From NCBI GenBank assembly GCA_016789955.1, contig JAEUPB010000078.1, forward strand, positions 1-57,350: 57,350 nucleotides of DNA. Direction: 5' to 3'. How positions within the stretch are numbered: position 1 is the stretch's first letter; each line of letters begins with the position of its first letter. The notes under the pieces were generated by a model, which made no database searches, was not told where the DNA came from, and saw only the letters and a program-made list of their open reading frames with translations. The stretch is from Rubrivivax sp. GTDB taxonomy: Bacteria > Pseudomonadota > Gammaproteobacteria > Burkholderiales > Burkholderiaceae_C. Shown piece by piece: positions 25,589-35,388 of the stretch. The position numbers were made by a program, and so were the translations under genes.

Positions 25589-27376
25589 CTACGGTGCCGA
25601 GACCCGGCAGGCGTAGCTCGACGCCTGCAGCCGGTCGCCGCCGGTGTGGTGCGGGTACAGCGGGTAGCGGCACATCGGGCGCGAGGCGATGTGCGCATGC
25701 GGGGCCAGCGGCGCCTTCAGCGCCTGCACGAGCGCGTCGGGCGGCGGCGTGCCGCTGCTCACCCAGCGGTCCAGCGGGTCGAGCAGGTCGACCATCGTCG
25801 GAACCGGCCGGCCCTCGCCGACGCTGCGCGAATTGCCGGTGTGCGTCGAAGCCGGCGAGACGTACAGCCGCAGCGATGCATCGACGGCCGGCCGGCCCAG
25901 CCGCGCGATCACGCTGTCGACGTACTCGAAGCCCATCGCGGCGCTCTGCGCCCGGTCGGCGGCGTTCTCGCGGATGATGAGCTTGCCGCCGCGCGCGAAG
26001 AACGCGGACAGGTCGGGCGACGTGGCGTCCATCCACTCGGAAGTCTGCTGCACGCGGGCCTGGTAGCGGCGCGGGTCGTAGCCGCGCACGTCGAAGGCGG
26101 CGTCACGCGCGATCGCGTAGCGGATCCAGTTGCTGCCGTACAGCCACTGCGTGGCCGCGGTGGCCGCGTTCGGCGGCACCGTGGGCGCCGCGGTGCCCGT
26201 GACCCAGCGCACCAGGCTCTGCGCGGCGGGTCCGTCGAGGGCATCCTCGTGGCCCCACAGCCAGGCCGGATAGGTGGTGCGGCCATGGGCCAGCGGGAAC
26301 GGGAACACGTAGCGCGTGTGGATCGAACCGAGTAGGGCCAGCTCGCCATCCGACAGGCAGTCCAGGCCGGTGTCGGCGCCGCCCGCGCAGCGCAGCCGCG
26401 TCAGGTCCACGCGCGGCTGGCACGCCAGGTAGTTGTTCACCACGCCGTCGGCCAGGCCGTCCAGCGCGTCGCAGGCCTGCGACGTGGCGCGCGCGATCAG
26501 CGGCACCTTGCCCGCCTGCAGCCAGTCGGCGAACTGCGGCACCTCGTGGCGCACGAAGGCGTGGAACAGGCCCGTCCAGCCGACCACCGGCACCACGCTG
26601 ACGATGCCGTCGTAGTCGGCCGGGTAGCGCTGGGCCATCGCCAGCCCCTCGCGCCCGCCCTCCGAGCCGCCGAAGTAGTACACGCGCTGCGGTGGGCGGC
26701 CGTAGTAGGCGCGCTGGATCGCCACCGCCGCGTCGCGCACCTTCTTGTACGCCCCGTGCGCGAAGTTCTCGAACATCTCGTCGTCGAGCAGGAAGGCACC
26801 CGGCTCGCTCGGCGGCGAGGCCGAGGCCTGGTGGCCCGAGTCGGTGCCGTAGGTGGCGTAGCCGCGCGTGATCGGCAGCACATCGCCGGGCGCCGCATCG
26901 CGCAGCGGCGCCATGCCGGTGATCAGCACGCCGTTCAGCCCGCCGCCGCCGTACTGCAGCGCCTTGCCGTTCCACGCCAGCGGCAGGTTGAGCTGGAACT
27001 GGATCGGTTGCGCCTGCGCAGTCCGCGGCGCGATGCGGCCGAGCACGCGGCAGTGGTCGGGCGTTGCGGGTTGCAGCGCGCCGCCGGCCTCGCGCGCAGG
27101 CGCGGCCGGCACGAAGGTGGCAGCGGTGATCGATGCCGGGCCGCTCGGCAGCCCGATGATGTTCGCGGGCAGGGCGAGGCCTTGCAGCGCGGGGCAGGCG
27201 GCCTTCAGCGCGTCGGCCGAGGGCAATGGAGCCTCGGGTGTGGCGCAGCCTACGAGCAGGGCGAATGCGGCAGACAGGATGCTCTTGATCGAGCCTCGGC
27301 GCGGATCCGGCTTCGCCGGGCCGCTGCCGAGCGCCCCCTTGGGGGGTCGCGACCGATAGGGAGCTAGGGGGCTCAT
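25589..27376 (-). CDS. tannase/feruloyl esterase-family lipoprotein lacking the conserved cysteine pair
   Basis: A 595-residue tannase/feruloyl-esterase family hydrolase. A lipobox LLVGC puts the lipidated Cys at residue 44, implying export and membrane anchoring. The serine elbow is [11 protein letters not shown] with Ser238, the Asp lies in the [12 protein letters not shown] region, and His512 is in STHTGNS. In characterised members the Ser is preceded, and the His followed, by disulfide-bonded cysteines (CS-D-HC motif). Here both are replaced, by Gly237 and Thr513. The only ATG in reach of the signal peptide (27376) falls in a palindrome-rich element, giving an unusual Pro/Arg-rich N-terminal extension. 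It is the last gene of the hexarate operon and overlaps garD by 4 bp. The substrate is probably a plant-derived ester. Confidence 0.8.
   Translation of the reverse strand: MSPLAPYRSRPPKGALGSGPAKPDPRRGSIKSILSAAFALLVGCATPEAPLPSADALKAACPALQGLALPANIIGLPSGPASITAATFVPAAPAREAGGALQPATPDHCRVLGRIAPRTAQAQPIQFQLNLPLAWNGKALQYGGGGLNGVLITGMAPLRDAAPGDVLPITRGYATYGTDSGHQASASPPSEPGAFLLDDEMFENFAHGAYKKVRDAAVAIQRAYYGRPPQRVYYFGGSEGGREGLAMAQRYPADYDGIVSVVPVVGWTGLFHAFVRHEVPQFADWLQAGKVPLIARATSQACDALDGLADGVVNNYLACQPRVDLTRLRCAGGADTGLDCLSDGELALLGSIHTRYVFPFPLAHGRTTYPAWLWGHEDALDGPAAQSLVRWVTGTAAPTVPPNAATAATQWLYGSNWIRYAIARDAAFDVRGYDPRRYQARVQQTSEWMDATSPDLSAFFARGGKLIIRENAADRAQSAAMGFEYVDSVIARLGRPAVDASLRLYVSPASTHTGNSRSVGEGRPVPTMVDLLDPLDRWVSSGTPPPDALVQALKAPLAPHAHIASRPMCRYPLYPHHTGGDRLQASSYACRVSAP
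27307..27354. repeat. palindrome-rich element under the tannase N-terminus
   Basis: Three nested inverted repeats occur within 48 bp: CCGG-CTTCG-CCGG (27307-27319), CCCCC-TT-GGGGG (27334-27345) and the perfect palindrome GGTCGCGACC (27345-27354). The same bases encode the atypical Pro/Arg/Gly-rich start of the tannase-like protein. It looks like a dispersed intergenic palindrome of the kind common in Burkholderiales. This is inference, as no second copy was identified here. Confidence 0.45.
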
Positions 27377-28935
27377 GTCACGGGCGCAGGGTTGAAGAGC
27401 ACCAGCGCGTTGTGCAGCTTCCAGCGCTCGGCCCAGGTCTGCTTGCGGCCGCTGGCCACGTCGAGCATCAGGCGGAACAGCTCCCACCCCACGTCCTCGA
27501 TGGTGGCGGCACCGTCGGCGATGCGGCCGGCGTTGACGTCCATCAGGTCGTGCCAGCGGCGTGCCAGGTCCGTGCGCGTGGCCACCTTGATCACCGGCAC
27601 CGCGGCCAGCCCGTACGGCGTGCCGCGGCCGGTGGTGAACACGTGCAGGTTCATGCCGGCGGCGGTCTGCAGCGTGCCGCAGATGAAGTCGCTGGCGGGC
27701 GTCGCGGCGTAGGTCAGGCCCTTGCCCTTGAGCTTCTCGCCGGGCGCCAGCACGTGCGAGATCGGCGCCGACCCGGACTTGACGATCGAGCCCATCGCCT
27801 TCTCGACGATGTTCGACAGGCCGCCCTTCTTGTTGCCGGGCGTCGTGTTGGCGCTGCGGTCCACCGCGCCGCGCTTCAGGTAGGCGTCGTACCAGGCCAT
27901 CTCGCGGATCATCGCGTCGGCCACCTCGGGGCTGGCGGCGCGCGAGGTGAGCTGGTCGATGCCGTCGCGCACCTCGGTGGTCTCGGAGAACATCACGCTG
28001 GCGCCGGCACGCACCAGCAGGTCGGTGCAGAACCCCACCGCAGGGTTGGCGGTGACGCCCGAGAACGCGTCGCTGCCGCCGCACTGCACGCCCACCGCCA
28101 GCTCGCTGGCCGGCACGGTCTCGCGGCGGCGCGCGTCCAGCCGCTGCAGGTGCACTTCGGCCTGGCGCAGGATCGACTCGACCATGCTCATGAAGCCGAC
28201 GTGTGCGTCGTCCTGCAGGCACACCACGTCCAGGCCCGCGGCCTCGGCGCCGGCGCGCGCGTCGGCGATCGGCACCGTGCCCGGCGGCATCAGGCGCTCG
28301 GGCTGCAGCTTCTCGCAGCCCAGGCTCACCAGCATCACCTCGCCGCCGAAGTTCGGGTTCAGGCTGAGGTTGCGCAGCGTGCGGATCGGCACCACGGCAT
28401 CGGGCGCGTCGATGGCCACGCCGCAGCCGTAGCCGTGCTCGAGCGCCACCACGTCGTCGACGTTCGGGTAGCGCGGCAGCAACTCGGCCTTGATGCGCTG
28501 CACGGCGAACTCGGTGACGCCGGCCACGCATTGCACGGTCTGCGTGATCGCCAGGATGTTGCGCGTGCCCACCGAGCCGTCGGCATTTCGATAGCCCTCG
28601 AAGGTGTAGCCCTCGAGCGGCGGCAGCGCGGGCCGCCGCACGGTGGCTTTCGGCAGGCCATCCAGGCCGATCGCGTCGGGCATTGCCAGCAGCCGCTCGT
28701 GCACCCAGCTGCCCGCAGGCAGCGCCTTCAGCGCGCGGCCGATCGGGATGCCGTAGCGCAGCACCGGCGCGCCTTCGGCGATGTCCACCAGCGCCACCTT
28801 GTGGCCTTGCGGCACGCGGTCCACCAGCACCGGCCCGCCGGGCAGCGCGGTGCCGGCAGCAAGCCCGCCGTCGTTGGCCACGATCGCGACGTTGTCGCGC
28901 TCGTGCATGCGGATGGTCAGCGGCGTGGCGGGCAT
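27373..28935 (-). CDS. garD: galactarate dehydratase
   Basis: A 520-residue protein of the UxaA/GarD family, close in length to E. coli GarD (523). It dehydrates D-galactarate to 5-dehydro-4-deoxy-D-glucarate. The N-terminal SAF-like domain has [16 protein letters not shown] and [11 protein letters not shown]. The catalytic half carries [66 protein letters not shown] and [13 protein letters not shown], nearly identical to the E. coli enzyme. The ATG at 28935 is chosen because the open frame upstream is non-homologous. It sits between the SMP-30 gene and the tannase-like gene in the hexarate operon. Confidence 0.95.
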   Translation of the reverse strand: MPATPLTIRMHERDNVAIVANDGGLAAGTALPGGPVLVDRVPQGHKVALVDIAEGAPVLRYGIPIGRALKALPAGSWVHERLLAMPDAIGLDGLPKATVRRPALPPLEGYTFEGYRNADGSVGTRNILAITQTVQCVAGVTEFAVQRIKAELLPRYPNVDDVVALEHGYGCGVAIDAPDAVVPIRTLRNLSLNPNFGGEVMLVSLGCEKLQPERLMPPGTVPIADARAGAEAAGLDVVCLQDDAHVGFMSMVESILRQAEVHLQRLDARRRETVPASELAVGVQCGGSDAFSGVTANPAVGFCTDLLVRAGASVMFSETTEVRDGIDQLTSRAASPEVADAMIREMAWYDAYLKRGAVDRSANTTPGNKKGGLSNIVEKAMGSIVKSGSAPISHVLAPGEKLKGKGLTYAATPASDFICGTLQTAAGMNLHVFTTGRGTPYGLAAVPVIKVATRTDLARRWHDLMDVNAGRIADGAATIEDVGWELFRLMLDVASGRKQTWAERWKLHNALVLFNPAPVT

Positions 28936-28958
28936 CGCGGGTCTCCGGATGGAAGCAG

Positions 28959-30056
28959 TCAGGTCGCGCCGTGCGACTCGACGTACAGGGCGTACAAGGA
29001 ATGGCAGGCGGCCATGTACAGCCGATTGTTCTTCGGCCCGCCGAAGCACAGGTTGGCGCAGCGCTCGGGCAGGCGGATGAAGGCCAGCGGCTTGCCTTGC
29101 GGGTTGAAGACGGTCACGCCGTCGAGGTCTTCTGACTTGCCGCGGAGTTGATGGACCTTGCGCGAGCCGACATCGCTCGGCTCGGCGGCCAGCGCGCCGT
29201 TGCTGCCCCAGCCGCACCACAGGTTGCCGTCGCGGTCGACCTTGAATCCGTCGAGCGCACCTTGGTCGGCGGCGTCGATCAGCTTGGTCTTGTTGCCCAC
29301 CGAGCCATCGGCGGCGACGTCCCAGCTCCAGATGCTGCGGTTGGGCGTGCCGCGCCACTCGACCACGTAGAGTTTCTTCTCGTCGGGGCTGAAGGCCAGG
29401 CCGTTCGGGTTCAGCAGGTCGGTGATGACGGCGGTGAGCTTGCCGTCGGTGCCCAGGCGGTAGACGTTGGTCGTGGCCTGCTCGGGCCTTGCGCGCGAGC
29501 CTTCCCATTCGCCGTTGATGCCGAAGATCGGGTCGGTGAACCAGATCGAGTCGTCGGACTTCACGACGATGTCGTTCGGCGCATTGAGCTTCTTGCCGTC
29601 GAAGCTGTCGGCCAGCACGGTGATGCGGCCGTCCTTCTCGGTGCGGGTGATGCGCCGCGTCACCGAGTGCTCGCAGGTGATGAGCCGGCCCTGGCGGTCA
29701 CGCGTGTTGCCGTTGGCGTAGTTGGCCGGCTGGCGGAAGACGGTGAAGCTGCCGTCCTTCTCGCTGTACTTCATGATCCGGTTGTTCGGGATGTCGCTCA
29801 CCAGCACGTGGCCGCCGTCGGGGAAGTACACCGGCCCCTCGGCCCAGCGCATGCCCGTGGCCACCTGCTCCAGCGTGCTGCTGTAGATGCGGTACTTCGT
29901 GAAGCTCGGGTCCAGGATCAGCACCGCCGGGTCGGGGTAGCGCTGGTTGGGCTTGAAGTCGAAGGCCTGGGCCAGCGCGGCGCCGCTCAGGCTCGTGAGG
30001 CCGGTGGCGGTGATGGTGCGCAGGAACTGGCGGCGCGGGCTCGTGTGTGCGGTCAT
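28959..30056 (-). CDS. SMP-30/gluconolactonase-family lactonase, probably exported
   Basis: A 365-residue six-bladed beta-propeller of the SMP-30/gluconolactonase/LRE family. Metal-site residues are visible as Glu in [10 protein letters not shown], Asn in [10 protein letters not shown] and [11 protein letters not shown], and Asp in [14 protein letters not shown]. The N-terminus [23 protein letters not shown] is a twin-Arg-like signal peptide, so it likely acts outside the cytoplasm. In a hexarate operon it could open sugar-acid lactones before uptake. The start is the ATG at 30056 with GAGGAGACACGAG upstream. It is separated from garR by 33 bp. Confidence 0.88.
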   Translation of the reverse strand: MTAHTSPRRQFLRTITATGLTSLSGAALAQAFDFKPNQRYPDPAVLILDPSFTKYRIYSSTLEQVATGMRWAEGPVYFPDGGHVLVSDIPNNRIMKYSEKDGSFTVFRQPANYANGNTRDRQGRLITCEHSVTRRITRTEKDGRITVLADSFDGKKLNAPNDIVVKSDDSIWFTDPIFGINGEWEGSRARPEQATTNVYRLGTDGKLTAVITDLLNPNGLAFSPDEKKLYVVEWRGTPNRSIWSWDVAADGSVGNKTKLIDAADQGALDGFKVDRDGNLWCGWGSNGALAAEPSDVGSRKVHQLRGKSEDLDGVTVFNPQGKPLAFIRLPERCANLCFGGPKNNRLYMAACHSLYALYVESHGAT

Positions 30057-30089
30057 CTCGTGTCTCCTCGTGTTTGTCGTGTCTGGGCC

Positions 30090-30983
30090 TCAGCCTTCGG
30101 CGACCGGGTGATCGGCCATCAGCTCCAGCGCCTTGACCAGGGCGGAATGGTCGAGGTCGGCGAACCCGTGCGCTGCGGCGGCCTGCATCAGCTGCGAGGC
30201 ACTCGCCGTCTGCGGCAGTGCCACGCCGAGTTCGCGCGCGCCCTGCAGCGCGAGGTTCAGGTCCTTCTGGTGCAGCTTGATGCGAAAGCCCGGCGCGAAG
30301 GTGCGCTTGATCATGCGCTCGCCGTGCACCTCGAGGATGCGGCTGGCCGCGAAGCCGCCCATCAGCGCCTGGCGCACCTTGGCGGGGTCGGCGCCGGCCT
30401 TGGCGGCGAACACCAGCGCCTCGCTGACCGCCGCGATGTTCAGCGCCACGATGATCTGGTTGGCCACCTTGGTGGTCTGGCCGTCACCGTTGCCGCCGAC
30501 CAGCGTGATGTTCTTGCCCATCTTCTCGAGCAGCGGCTTCACGCGCTCGAAGACCGAGGCGTCGCCGCCGCACATGATGGTCAGCGAGCCCGCCTTGGCG
30601 CCGACCTCGCCACCGGAGACCGGCGCGTCGATGTAGTCGGCGCCCTTGTCATTGATGCGCGTGGCGAACGCCTTGGTGGCCGTGGGCGAGATCGAGCTCA
30701 TGTCGACGACCACCTTGCGCGCGCCCGTGCCTGGCAGCGCCGCGGCCACGCCGTGCGGGCCGAACAGGACGGCCTCGACGTCGGGCGTGTCGGGCACCAT
30801 CAGGAACACCACCTCGGCTTGCCGCGCGACGGCCTCGGCATGCTCGCAGGCATAGCCGCCCGCGGCGACGATGGCTTCGGGCACGGTGCGGCGCGTGTGG
30901 ACGTACAGCTTGTGCCCTGCGGCGGCCAGGTGCAGTGCCATGGGCGTGCCCATGATGCCCAGGCCGATGAATCCGATGTCCAT
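30090..30983 (-). CDS. garR: tartronate semialdehyde reductase (2-hydroxy-3-oxopropionate reductase)
   Basis: A 297-residue beta-hydroxyacid dehydrogenase. The N-terminal Rossmann motif is GFIGLGIMGTPMALHL. The substrate-binding signature DAPVSGGEVGA and the catalytic lysine in TTKVANQIIVALNIAAVSEAL match E. coli GarR/GlxR. It reduces tartronate semialdehyde to D-glycerate, the step after aldol cleavage of 5-dehydro-4-deoxy-D-glucarate. The ATG at 30983 has a GAGGAGCC ribosome-binding site. Its presence points to the aldolase branch rather than the alpha-ketoglutarate-semialdehyde branch, though the aldolase itself is not in this window. Confidence 0.92.
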   Translation of the reverse strand: MDIGFIGLGIMGTPMALHLAAAGHKLYVHTRRTVPEAIVAAGGYACEHAEAVARQAEVVFLMVPDTPDVEAVLFGPHGVAAALPGTGARKVVVDMSSISPTATKAFATRINDKGADYIDAPVSGGEVGAKAGSLTIMCGGDASVFERVKPLLEKMGKNITLVGGNGDGQTTKVANQIIVALNIAAVSEALVFAAKAGADPAKVRQALMGGFAASRILEVHGERMIKRTFAPGFRIKLHQKDLNLALQGARELGVALPQTASASQLMQAAAAHGFADLDHSALVKALELMADHPVAEG

Positions 30984-31025
30984 GGTGGCTCCTCTGTGGT
31001 GGTGTGGGGTGAGGTGAAGGGGGAG

Positions 31026-31991
31026 TCAGTCCAGGGCCGACGAGATCACGCGGCCTTCGGTGAAGAAGCGGTCGAGGTTGTCGAAGACGCGGTCGGCCAT
31101 CGCCTGCCGCGTTTCGCGCGTGGCGCTGGCGATGTGCGGCAGCAGCACCACGGTGTCGAGCGCGAGCAGTTCGGCGGGCACGTTCGGCTCGTGCTCGAAC
31201 ACGTCGAGGCCGGCACCGGCGATGCGGCGCTCGACGAGCGCCCGCACCAGCGCCGCTTCGTCGATGACGCTGCCGCGCGCGACGTTGACGATGAAGCCCT
31301 CCGGGCCCAGTGCGTCGAGCACGGCGGCGTCGACGAGATGGCGCGTGCCCGGACCGCCGGCGGTGATGACGACGAGGATGTCGGCCCAGTGCGCCAGATC
31401 GACCAGCGACGGTTCGTGTGGCCATGGCACATCGGGCACCGGGCGGCGCGCGTGGTAGCGCAGCGGCATGTCGAAGCCCGTCGAGCGGTGCGCGATGGTG
31501 CGGCCGATGCGGCCCAGGCCGACCAGCCCGAGCTTCGCGCCGCTGACCTTGCGCGCGAGCGGGTAGGCCACGCCGCGCGCCCAGTCGCCGCGGCGCACGT
31601 GGCGGTCGGCGGCGGAGAGGCCGCGCGCCGCGTCGATCACGAGGCCGAAGGCGGCGTCGGCCACGCAGTCGTTCAGCACGTCGGGCGTGTAGCCCACGGC
31701 GATGCCGCGTGCGCGGGCCCGCTCGACGTCGAGCCGGTCCAGGCCGACGCCGAAGGAGGAGATCACGCGCAGGTTCGGCAGTGCGTCGATCGTGTCGCCG
31801 GTGATGCCCACGGCGGCCGAGGTGACCACGGCTTCGACCGTGCTGCCGTGCGCGGCCAGCCAGGCCGCAGCGTCGGGCTGCGCCGCGAGGTCGACCAGGT
31901 CATGGGCCGCCTGCAGCCGCTGCATGAGTGGCGGCGGCAGCCGTCCGACGTTGAGCACGCGATGGGGCAAGGCGGTGGGTGGCGGGGCCAT
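31026..31991 (-). CDS. D-isomer 2-hydroxyacid dehydrogenase (glyoxylate/hydroxypyruvate reductase-like)
   Basis: A 321-residue NAD(P)-dependent 2-hydroxyacid dehydrogenase. The cofactor motif is LGLVGLGRIGRTIA. Catalytic residues are the Arg in FIVNVARGSVIDE, Glu in GAGLDVFEHEP and His in LLPHIASATRE. The start at 31991 overlaps the stop of the upstream Bug gene (TGATG), so it is translationally coupled. In the hexarate context it may reduce hydroxypyruvate or glyoxylate formed from tartronate semialdehyde, which would complement GarR. The exact substrate is inference. Confidence 0.9.
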   Translation of the reverse strand: MAPPPTALPHRVLNVGRLPPPLMQRLQAAHDLVDLAAQPDAAAWLAAHGSTVEAVVTSAAVGITGDTIDALPNLRVISSFGVGLDRLDVERARARGIAVGYTPDVLNDCVADAAFGLVIDAARGLSAADRHVRRGDWARGVAYPLARKVSGAKLGLVGLGRIGRTIAHRSTGFDMPLRYHARRPVPDVPWPHEPSLVDLAHWADILVVITAGGPGTRHLVDAAVLDALGPEGFIVNVARGSVIDEAALVRALVERRIAGAGLDVFEHEPNVPAELLALDTVVLLPHIASATRETRQAMADRVFDNLDRFFTEGRVISSALD

Positions 31992-32989
31992 CAATCCACC
32001 GTGATCCTGCGCTCGCGGATGATCTGCGCATAGCGCTTGCGGTCGCTGTCGATCATCTTCGCGAACTGATCCGGCGTGTTGCCCAGCGGCACGGCGCCCA
32101 GGCCGACGAGGCGCGACTTCACGCCCTCGTCGGCGAGCACGGCGCGGATGTCGCTGCTGACCTTGTCGACGACGTCCTTCGGCGTGCCGGCCGGGGCGAG
32201 CACGCCGATCCACGAGATGCTGTTGAAGCCGGGCAGCGCCGTTTCGGCCAGCGTGGGAACCTCGGGCAGGGCGCTGACGCGGGTGGCGCCGGTCACGGCC
32301 AGCGCGCGCAGCTTGCCGGTCTTGATGTGGCCGCTGGCCTCCAGCACCGTCATGAACGACAGCTGCACGTGGCCCGCGAGCAGGTCCGAGATCGCCGGGC
32401 CGCCACCGCGATAAGGCACGTGCAGCACGAAGGTCTTCGTCTGGTCCTTGAACATCTCGGCGGCGAGATGCGGCGCGCCGCCCGAGCCCGAGCTGCTGTA
32501 GCTGAGCTGCCCCGGCCGTGCTTTCGCCAGCGCGATGAAGTCCTTCACCGTGTTCGCCGGCACGCCGGGATTGACCATCATCGCCAGCGGCAACTCGGCC
32601 ACCAGCGAGACGGGGGCGAAGGCCTTGTCGGCGTCGTACGGCAGCTTCGGGTAGAGCGCCGGGTTGATGGCCTGCGTGCCGATGTTGCCCATCAGCAGCG
32701 TGTAGCCGTCGGCCTTCGCCTTGGCGACCAGGTCCGCGCCGATCTGGCCCGCTGCGCCGCCCTTGTTTTCGACGACGACCGTCTGGCCCCAGCGCTTGCC
32801 GAGCTGCTCGGCGACGATGCGTGCGCCGGTGTCGGTGCCGCCGCCGGGCGGGAAGGGCACGACGAGCGTGACCGAGCGGTTCGGCCAGGCGCCCTGGGCG
32901 TGGACTGGCCATGGGGTCGTGGCGCCAATGGCGGCAATGGATGCGGCCAGCATGCAGGCGGCCGCGCCGCGCCGAGTTCGTGTGGACAT
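31991..32989 (-). CDS. Bug-family tripartite tricarboxylate transporter binding protein
   Basis: A 332-residue periplasmic binding protein with a signal peptide (CMLAASIAAIGATTPWPVHAQ). Bug motifs are [66 protein letters not shown] and LPEVPTLAETALPGF. It lies between glucarate dehydratase and the 2-hydroxyacid dehydrogenase. A hexarate or a related acid is therefore a reasonable ligand, but TctA/TctB membrane subunits are absent here and must be supplied from elsewhere if it works in transport. Confidence 0.93.
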   Translation of the reverse strand: MSTRTRRGAAACMLAASIAAIGATTPWPVHAQGAWPNRSVTLVVPFPPGGGTDTGARIVAEQLGKRWGQTVVVENKGGAAGQIGADLVAKAKADGYTLLMGNIGTQAINPALYPKLPYDADKAFAPVSLVAELPLAMMVNPGVPANTVKDFIALAKARPGQLSYSSSGSGGAPHLAAEMFKDQTKTFVLHVPYRGGGPAISDLLAGHVQLSFMTVLEASGHIKTGKLRALAVTGATRVSALPEVPTLAETALPGFNSISWIGVLAPAGTPKDVVDKVSSDIRAVLADEGVKSRLVGLGAVPLGNTPDQFAKMIDSDRKRYAQIIRERRITVD

Positions 32990-33022
32990 CGTGTGCTCCC
33001 GAGCGGGGAAGATCTGCGGGCT

Positions 33023-34363
33023 TCAGCGGTCCAGCGCTGGGCGCTTGGGGTTGAAGGTCCAGCCGGGGATCAGGTACTGCATCGCCACCGCGTCGTCACG
33101 CGAGCCCAGGCCGTGCCGGAGGTACAGCTGGTGCGCCTTCTCCACCTCGGCCATGTCGAGATCGACGCCCAGGCCCGGCCGCTTCGGCACCTGCACATGG
33201 CCGCCGACGATCTGCAGCGGCTCCTTCGTCAGCCGCTGGCCGTCCTGCCAGATCCAGTGCGTGTCGATCGCCGTGACCTTGCCGGGTGCCGCCGCGCCGA
33301 CATGCGTGAACATCGCCAGCGACACGTCGAAGTGGTTGTTGGAGTGCGAGCCCCAGGTGAGGCCCCAGTCGCGGCAGGTCTGCGCCACGCGCACGCTGCC
33401 GGCCATCGTCCAGAAGTGCGGGTCGGCCAGCGGGATGTCCACCGCCTGCAGCGAGAGCGCGTGGGTGAGCTGCCGCCAGTCGGTGGCCACCATGTTGGTG
33501 GCCGTGGGCAGCCCGGTGGCGCGGCGGAACTCGGCCATGACCTCGCGGCCCGAGAAGCCGTCCTCCGCGCCGCAGGGATCTTCGGCGTAGGCCACCACCC
33601 CGCGCATGCGCTGGCCGAGGCGGATCGCGTCCTTCAGCAGCCAGCCGCCGTTGGGGTCGAGCGTGACGCGGGCGTCGGGGAAGCGCTCGTGCAGCGCGAT
33701 GACGGCATCCACCTCGTCGTCGCCGCGCAGCACGCCGCCTTTGAGCTTGAAGTCGTTGAAGCCGTAGCGCGCCCGGGCCGCCTCGGCCAGGCGCACCACG
33801 GCCTCGGGTGTCATCGCCGCATCGTGGCGCAGGCGGCACCAGTCGTCGGCATCGGCAGGCTCGTCGGCCGGGGTGGCGTAGGGCAGGTCGGTCTTCGTGC
33901 GGTCGCCGACGAAGAACAGGTACCCGAGCATCTCCACCGCATCGCGCTGCTGGCCTTCGCCGAGCAGTGCGGCCACCGGTACGCCCAGGTGCTGGCCCAG
34001 CAGGTCCAGCAAGGCGCTCTCGATCGCGGTGACGGCGTGGATCGTGGTGCGCAGGTCGAAGGTCTGCAGCCCACGGCCACCGGCGTCGCGGTCGGCGAAC
34101 GCGCTGCGCACGCGCTGGAGGATGCCGAGGTGCGCCCCGATCGGCTGCCCGACCACGAGCGCCGCAGCGTCCTCCAGCGTCTGCCGGATCTTCTCGCCGC
34201 CGGGAACCTCGCCCACGCCGGTGCGGCCGCTGCTGTCGGTGAGGATCAGCAGGTTGCGCGTGAAGTACGGGCCGTGCGCGCCGCTGAGGTTCAGCAGCAT
34301 GTCGTCGCGCCCGGCGACCGGGATCGCGCGCAGCGCCGTGATGACGGGGGTAGACGTCGCCAT
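33023..34363 (-). CDS. gudD: glucarate dehydratase
   Basis: A 446-residue enolase-superfamily enzyme of the same length as E. coli GudD. It dehydrates D-glucarate (and L-idarate) to 5-dehydro-4-deoxy-D-glucarate. The KxK catalytic motif is NDFKLKGG. Mg2+ ligands lie in [15 protein letters not shown] and the [10 protein letters not shown] region. The His base is in [15 protein letters not shown]. The N-terminal [12 protein letters not shown] and [16 protein letters not shown] are diagnostic of the glucarate dehydratase branch. The ATG at 34363 is selected; the frame continues upstream without homology. Only 11 bp separate it from the upstream Bug gene. Confidence 0.95.
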   Translation of the reverse strand: MATSTPVITALRAIPVAGRDDMLLNLSGAHGPYFTRNLLILTDSSGRTGVGEVPGGEKIRQTLEDAAALVVGQPIGAHLGILQRVRSAFADRDAGGRGLQTFDLRTTIHAVTAIESALLDLLGQHLGVPVAALLGEGQQRDAVEMLGYLFFVGDRTKTDLPYATPADEPADADDWCRLRHDAAMTPEAVVRLAEAARARYGFNDFKLKGGVLRGDDEVDAVIALHERFPDARVTLDPNGGWLLKDAIRLGQRMRGVVAYAEDPCGAEDGFSGREVMAEFRRATGLPTATNMVATDWRQLTHALSLQAVDIPLADPHFWTMAGSVRVAQTCRDWGLTWGSHSNNHFDVSLAMFTHVGAAAPGKVTAIDTHWIWQDGQRLTKEPLQIVGGHVQVPKRPGLGVDLDMAEVEKAHQLYLRHGLGSRDDAVAMQYLIPGWTFNPKRPALDR

Positions 34364-34374
34364 GGTCGCCTCGA

Positions 34375-35337
34375 TCAATCCGCCGTGATCTTGCGCGTCT
34401 CGATCACGTTCTTCCAGCGCGCGAACTCCTTCTGCTGGAACGCGGCGAACTGCTCGGGTGTGTTGGCGACGATCTCGAGGCCCACCGACGTGAACTGCTG
34501 CTTCACCGCCGGGTCGTTCAGCGCAGCGTTGACGGCGGCGGTGAACTTGGTGCGGACGTCCGTCGGCAGGCCCTTGGGCGCGACCACGGCCTGCCACGAG
34601 TACACGTCGACGTTCTTCGGGCCACCGGCCTCGACGATGGTCGGGACGTTGGGCAGCACCGGCGAGCGCTTCGAGCCCGTCACGGCCAGCGGGCGCAGCT
34701 TGCCCGACTGGATGTGCTGGAAGACCGTGTTGACGTTCTGGAACGACGCGTCCACCTGGCCCCCGAGCAGGTCCTGGACGGCCGGGCCGCCGCCCTTGTA
34801 AGGCACGTGCACGCCGGTGGTGCCGCTCTCCAGCCAGAAGAGTTCGGCGGTGAGGTGGTCGCTGGAGCCGTTGCCCGAGGAGGCGTAGGTCATCTTGTTC
34901 GGGTTGGCCTTGAGGAACGCCAGCACGTCGGCCAGCGTCTTGTGCGGCGACTTCTCGGGCACCACCAGCACGTTGGGCGCCTGCACGGCGACGGTGACAT
35001 GGTCGAAGTCCTTCAGCGCGTCGTACTGCACGCCCTTGATGAGGTGCGGCGCGATGACCAGCGGGCCCAGCGACGTGACGAGGAAGGTGTAGCCGTCGGG
35101 GGCCGAGCGTTTCACCGCGGCGGCGCCGATCGTGCCGGTGGCGCCGGCCTTGTTGTCGATGATGAAGGTCTGCCCGAGCGACTTCGTCAGCACCGGCCCG
35201 ATGGCGCGCGCGATCGAATCGGTGGAGCCGCCGGGCGGGAAGGGCACGACCAGCGTGACGGGCTTGGACGGCCAGGTGTCGGCGAGTGCCGCGGTGGCGG
35301 CGAGCGTGAGGGACAGTGCGGCGAACAGCTTGCGCAT
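34375..35337 (-). CDS. Bug-family tripartite tricarboxylate transporter binding protein
   Basis: A 320-residue binding protein with a short clean signal peptide ([19 protein letters not shown]). Family signatures are [69 protein letters not shown] and [12 protein letters not shown]. It sits between the talarate/galactarate dehydratase gene and gudD, so its likely ligand is an aldarate. It is clearly a different paralogue from the one at 31991-32989, which suggests two related substrates or redundancy. Confidence 0.93.
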   Translation of the reverse strand: MRKLFAALSLTLAATAALADTWPSKPVTLVVPFPPGGSTDSIARAIGPVLTKSLGQTFIIDNKAGATGTIGAAAVKRSAPDGYTFLVTSLGPLVIAPHLIKGVQYDALKDFDHVTVAVQAPNVLVVPEKSPHKTLADVLAFLKANPNKMTYASSGNGSSDHLTAELFWLESGTTGVHVPYKGGGPAVQDLLGGQVDASFQNVNTVFQHIQSGKLRPLAVTGSKRSPVLPNVPTIVEAGGPKNVDVYSWQAVVAPKGLPTDVRTKFTAAVNAALNDPAVKQQFTSVGLEIVANTPEQFAAFQQKEFARWKNVIETRKITAD

Positions 35338-35388
35338 GGGATGTCTCCGGGGGCGGTGTGGGGGTTCTGGAGGCGCAGGACGCCAGGC

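Noticed and set aside
25589-28531. A single 980-residue tannase protein extending back into garD
   Set aside because: The upstream 385 codons are an alternate frame of garD. The tannase signal peptide and homology begin after 27376.
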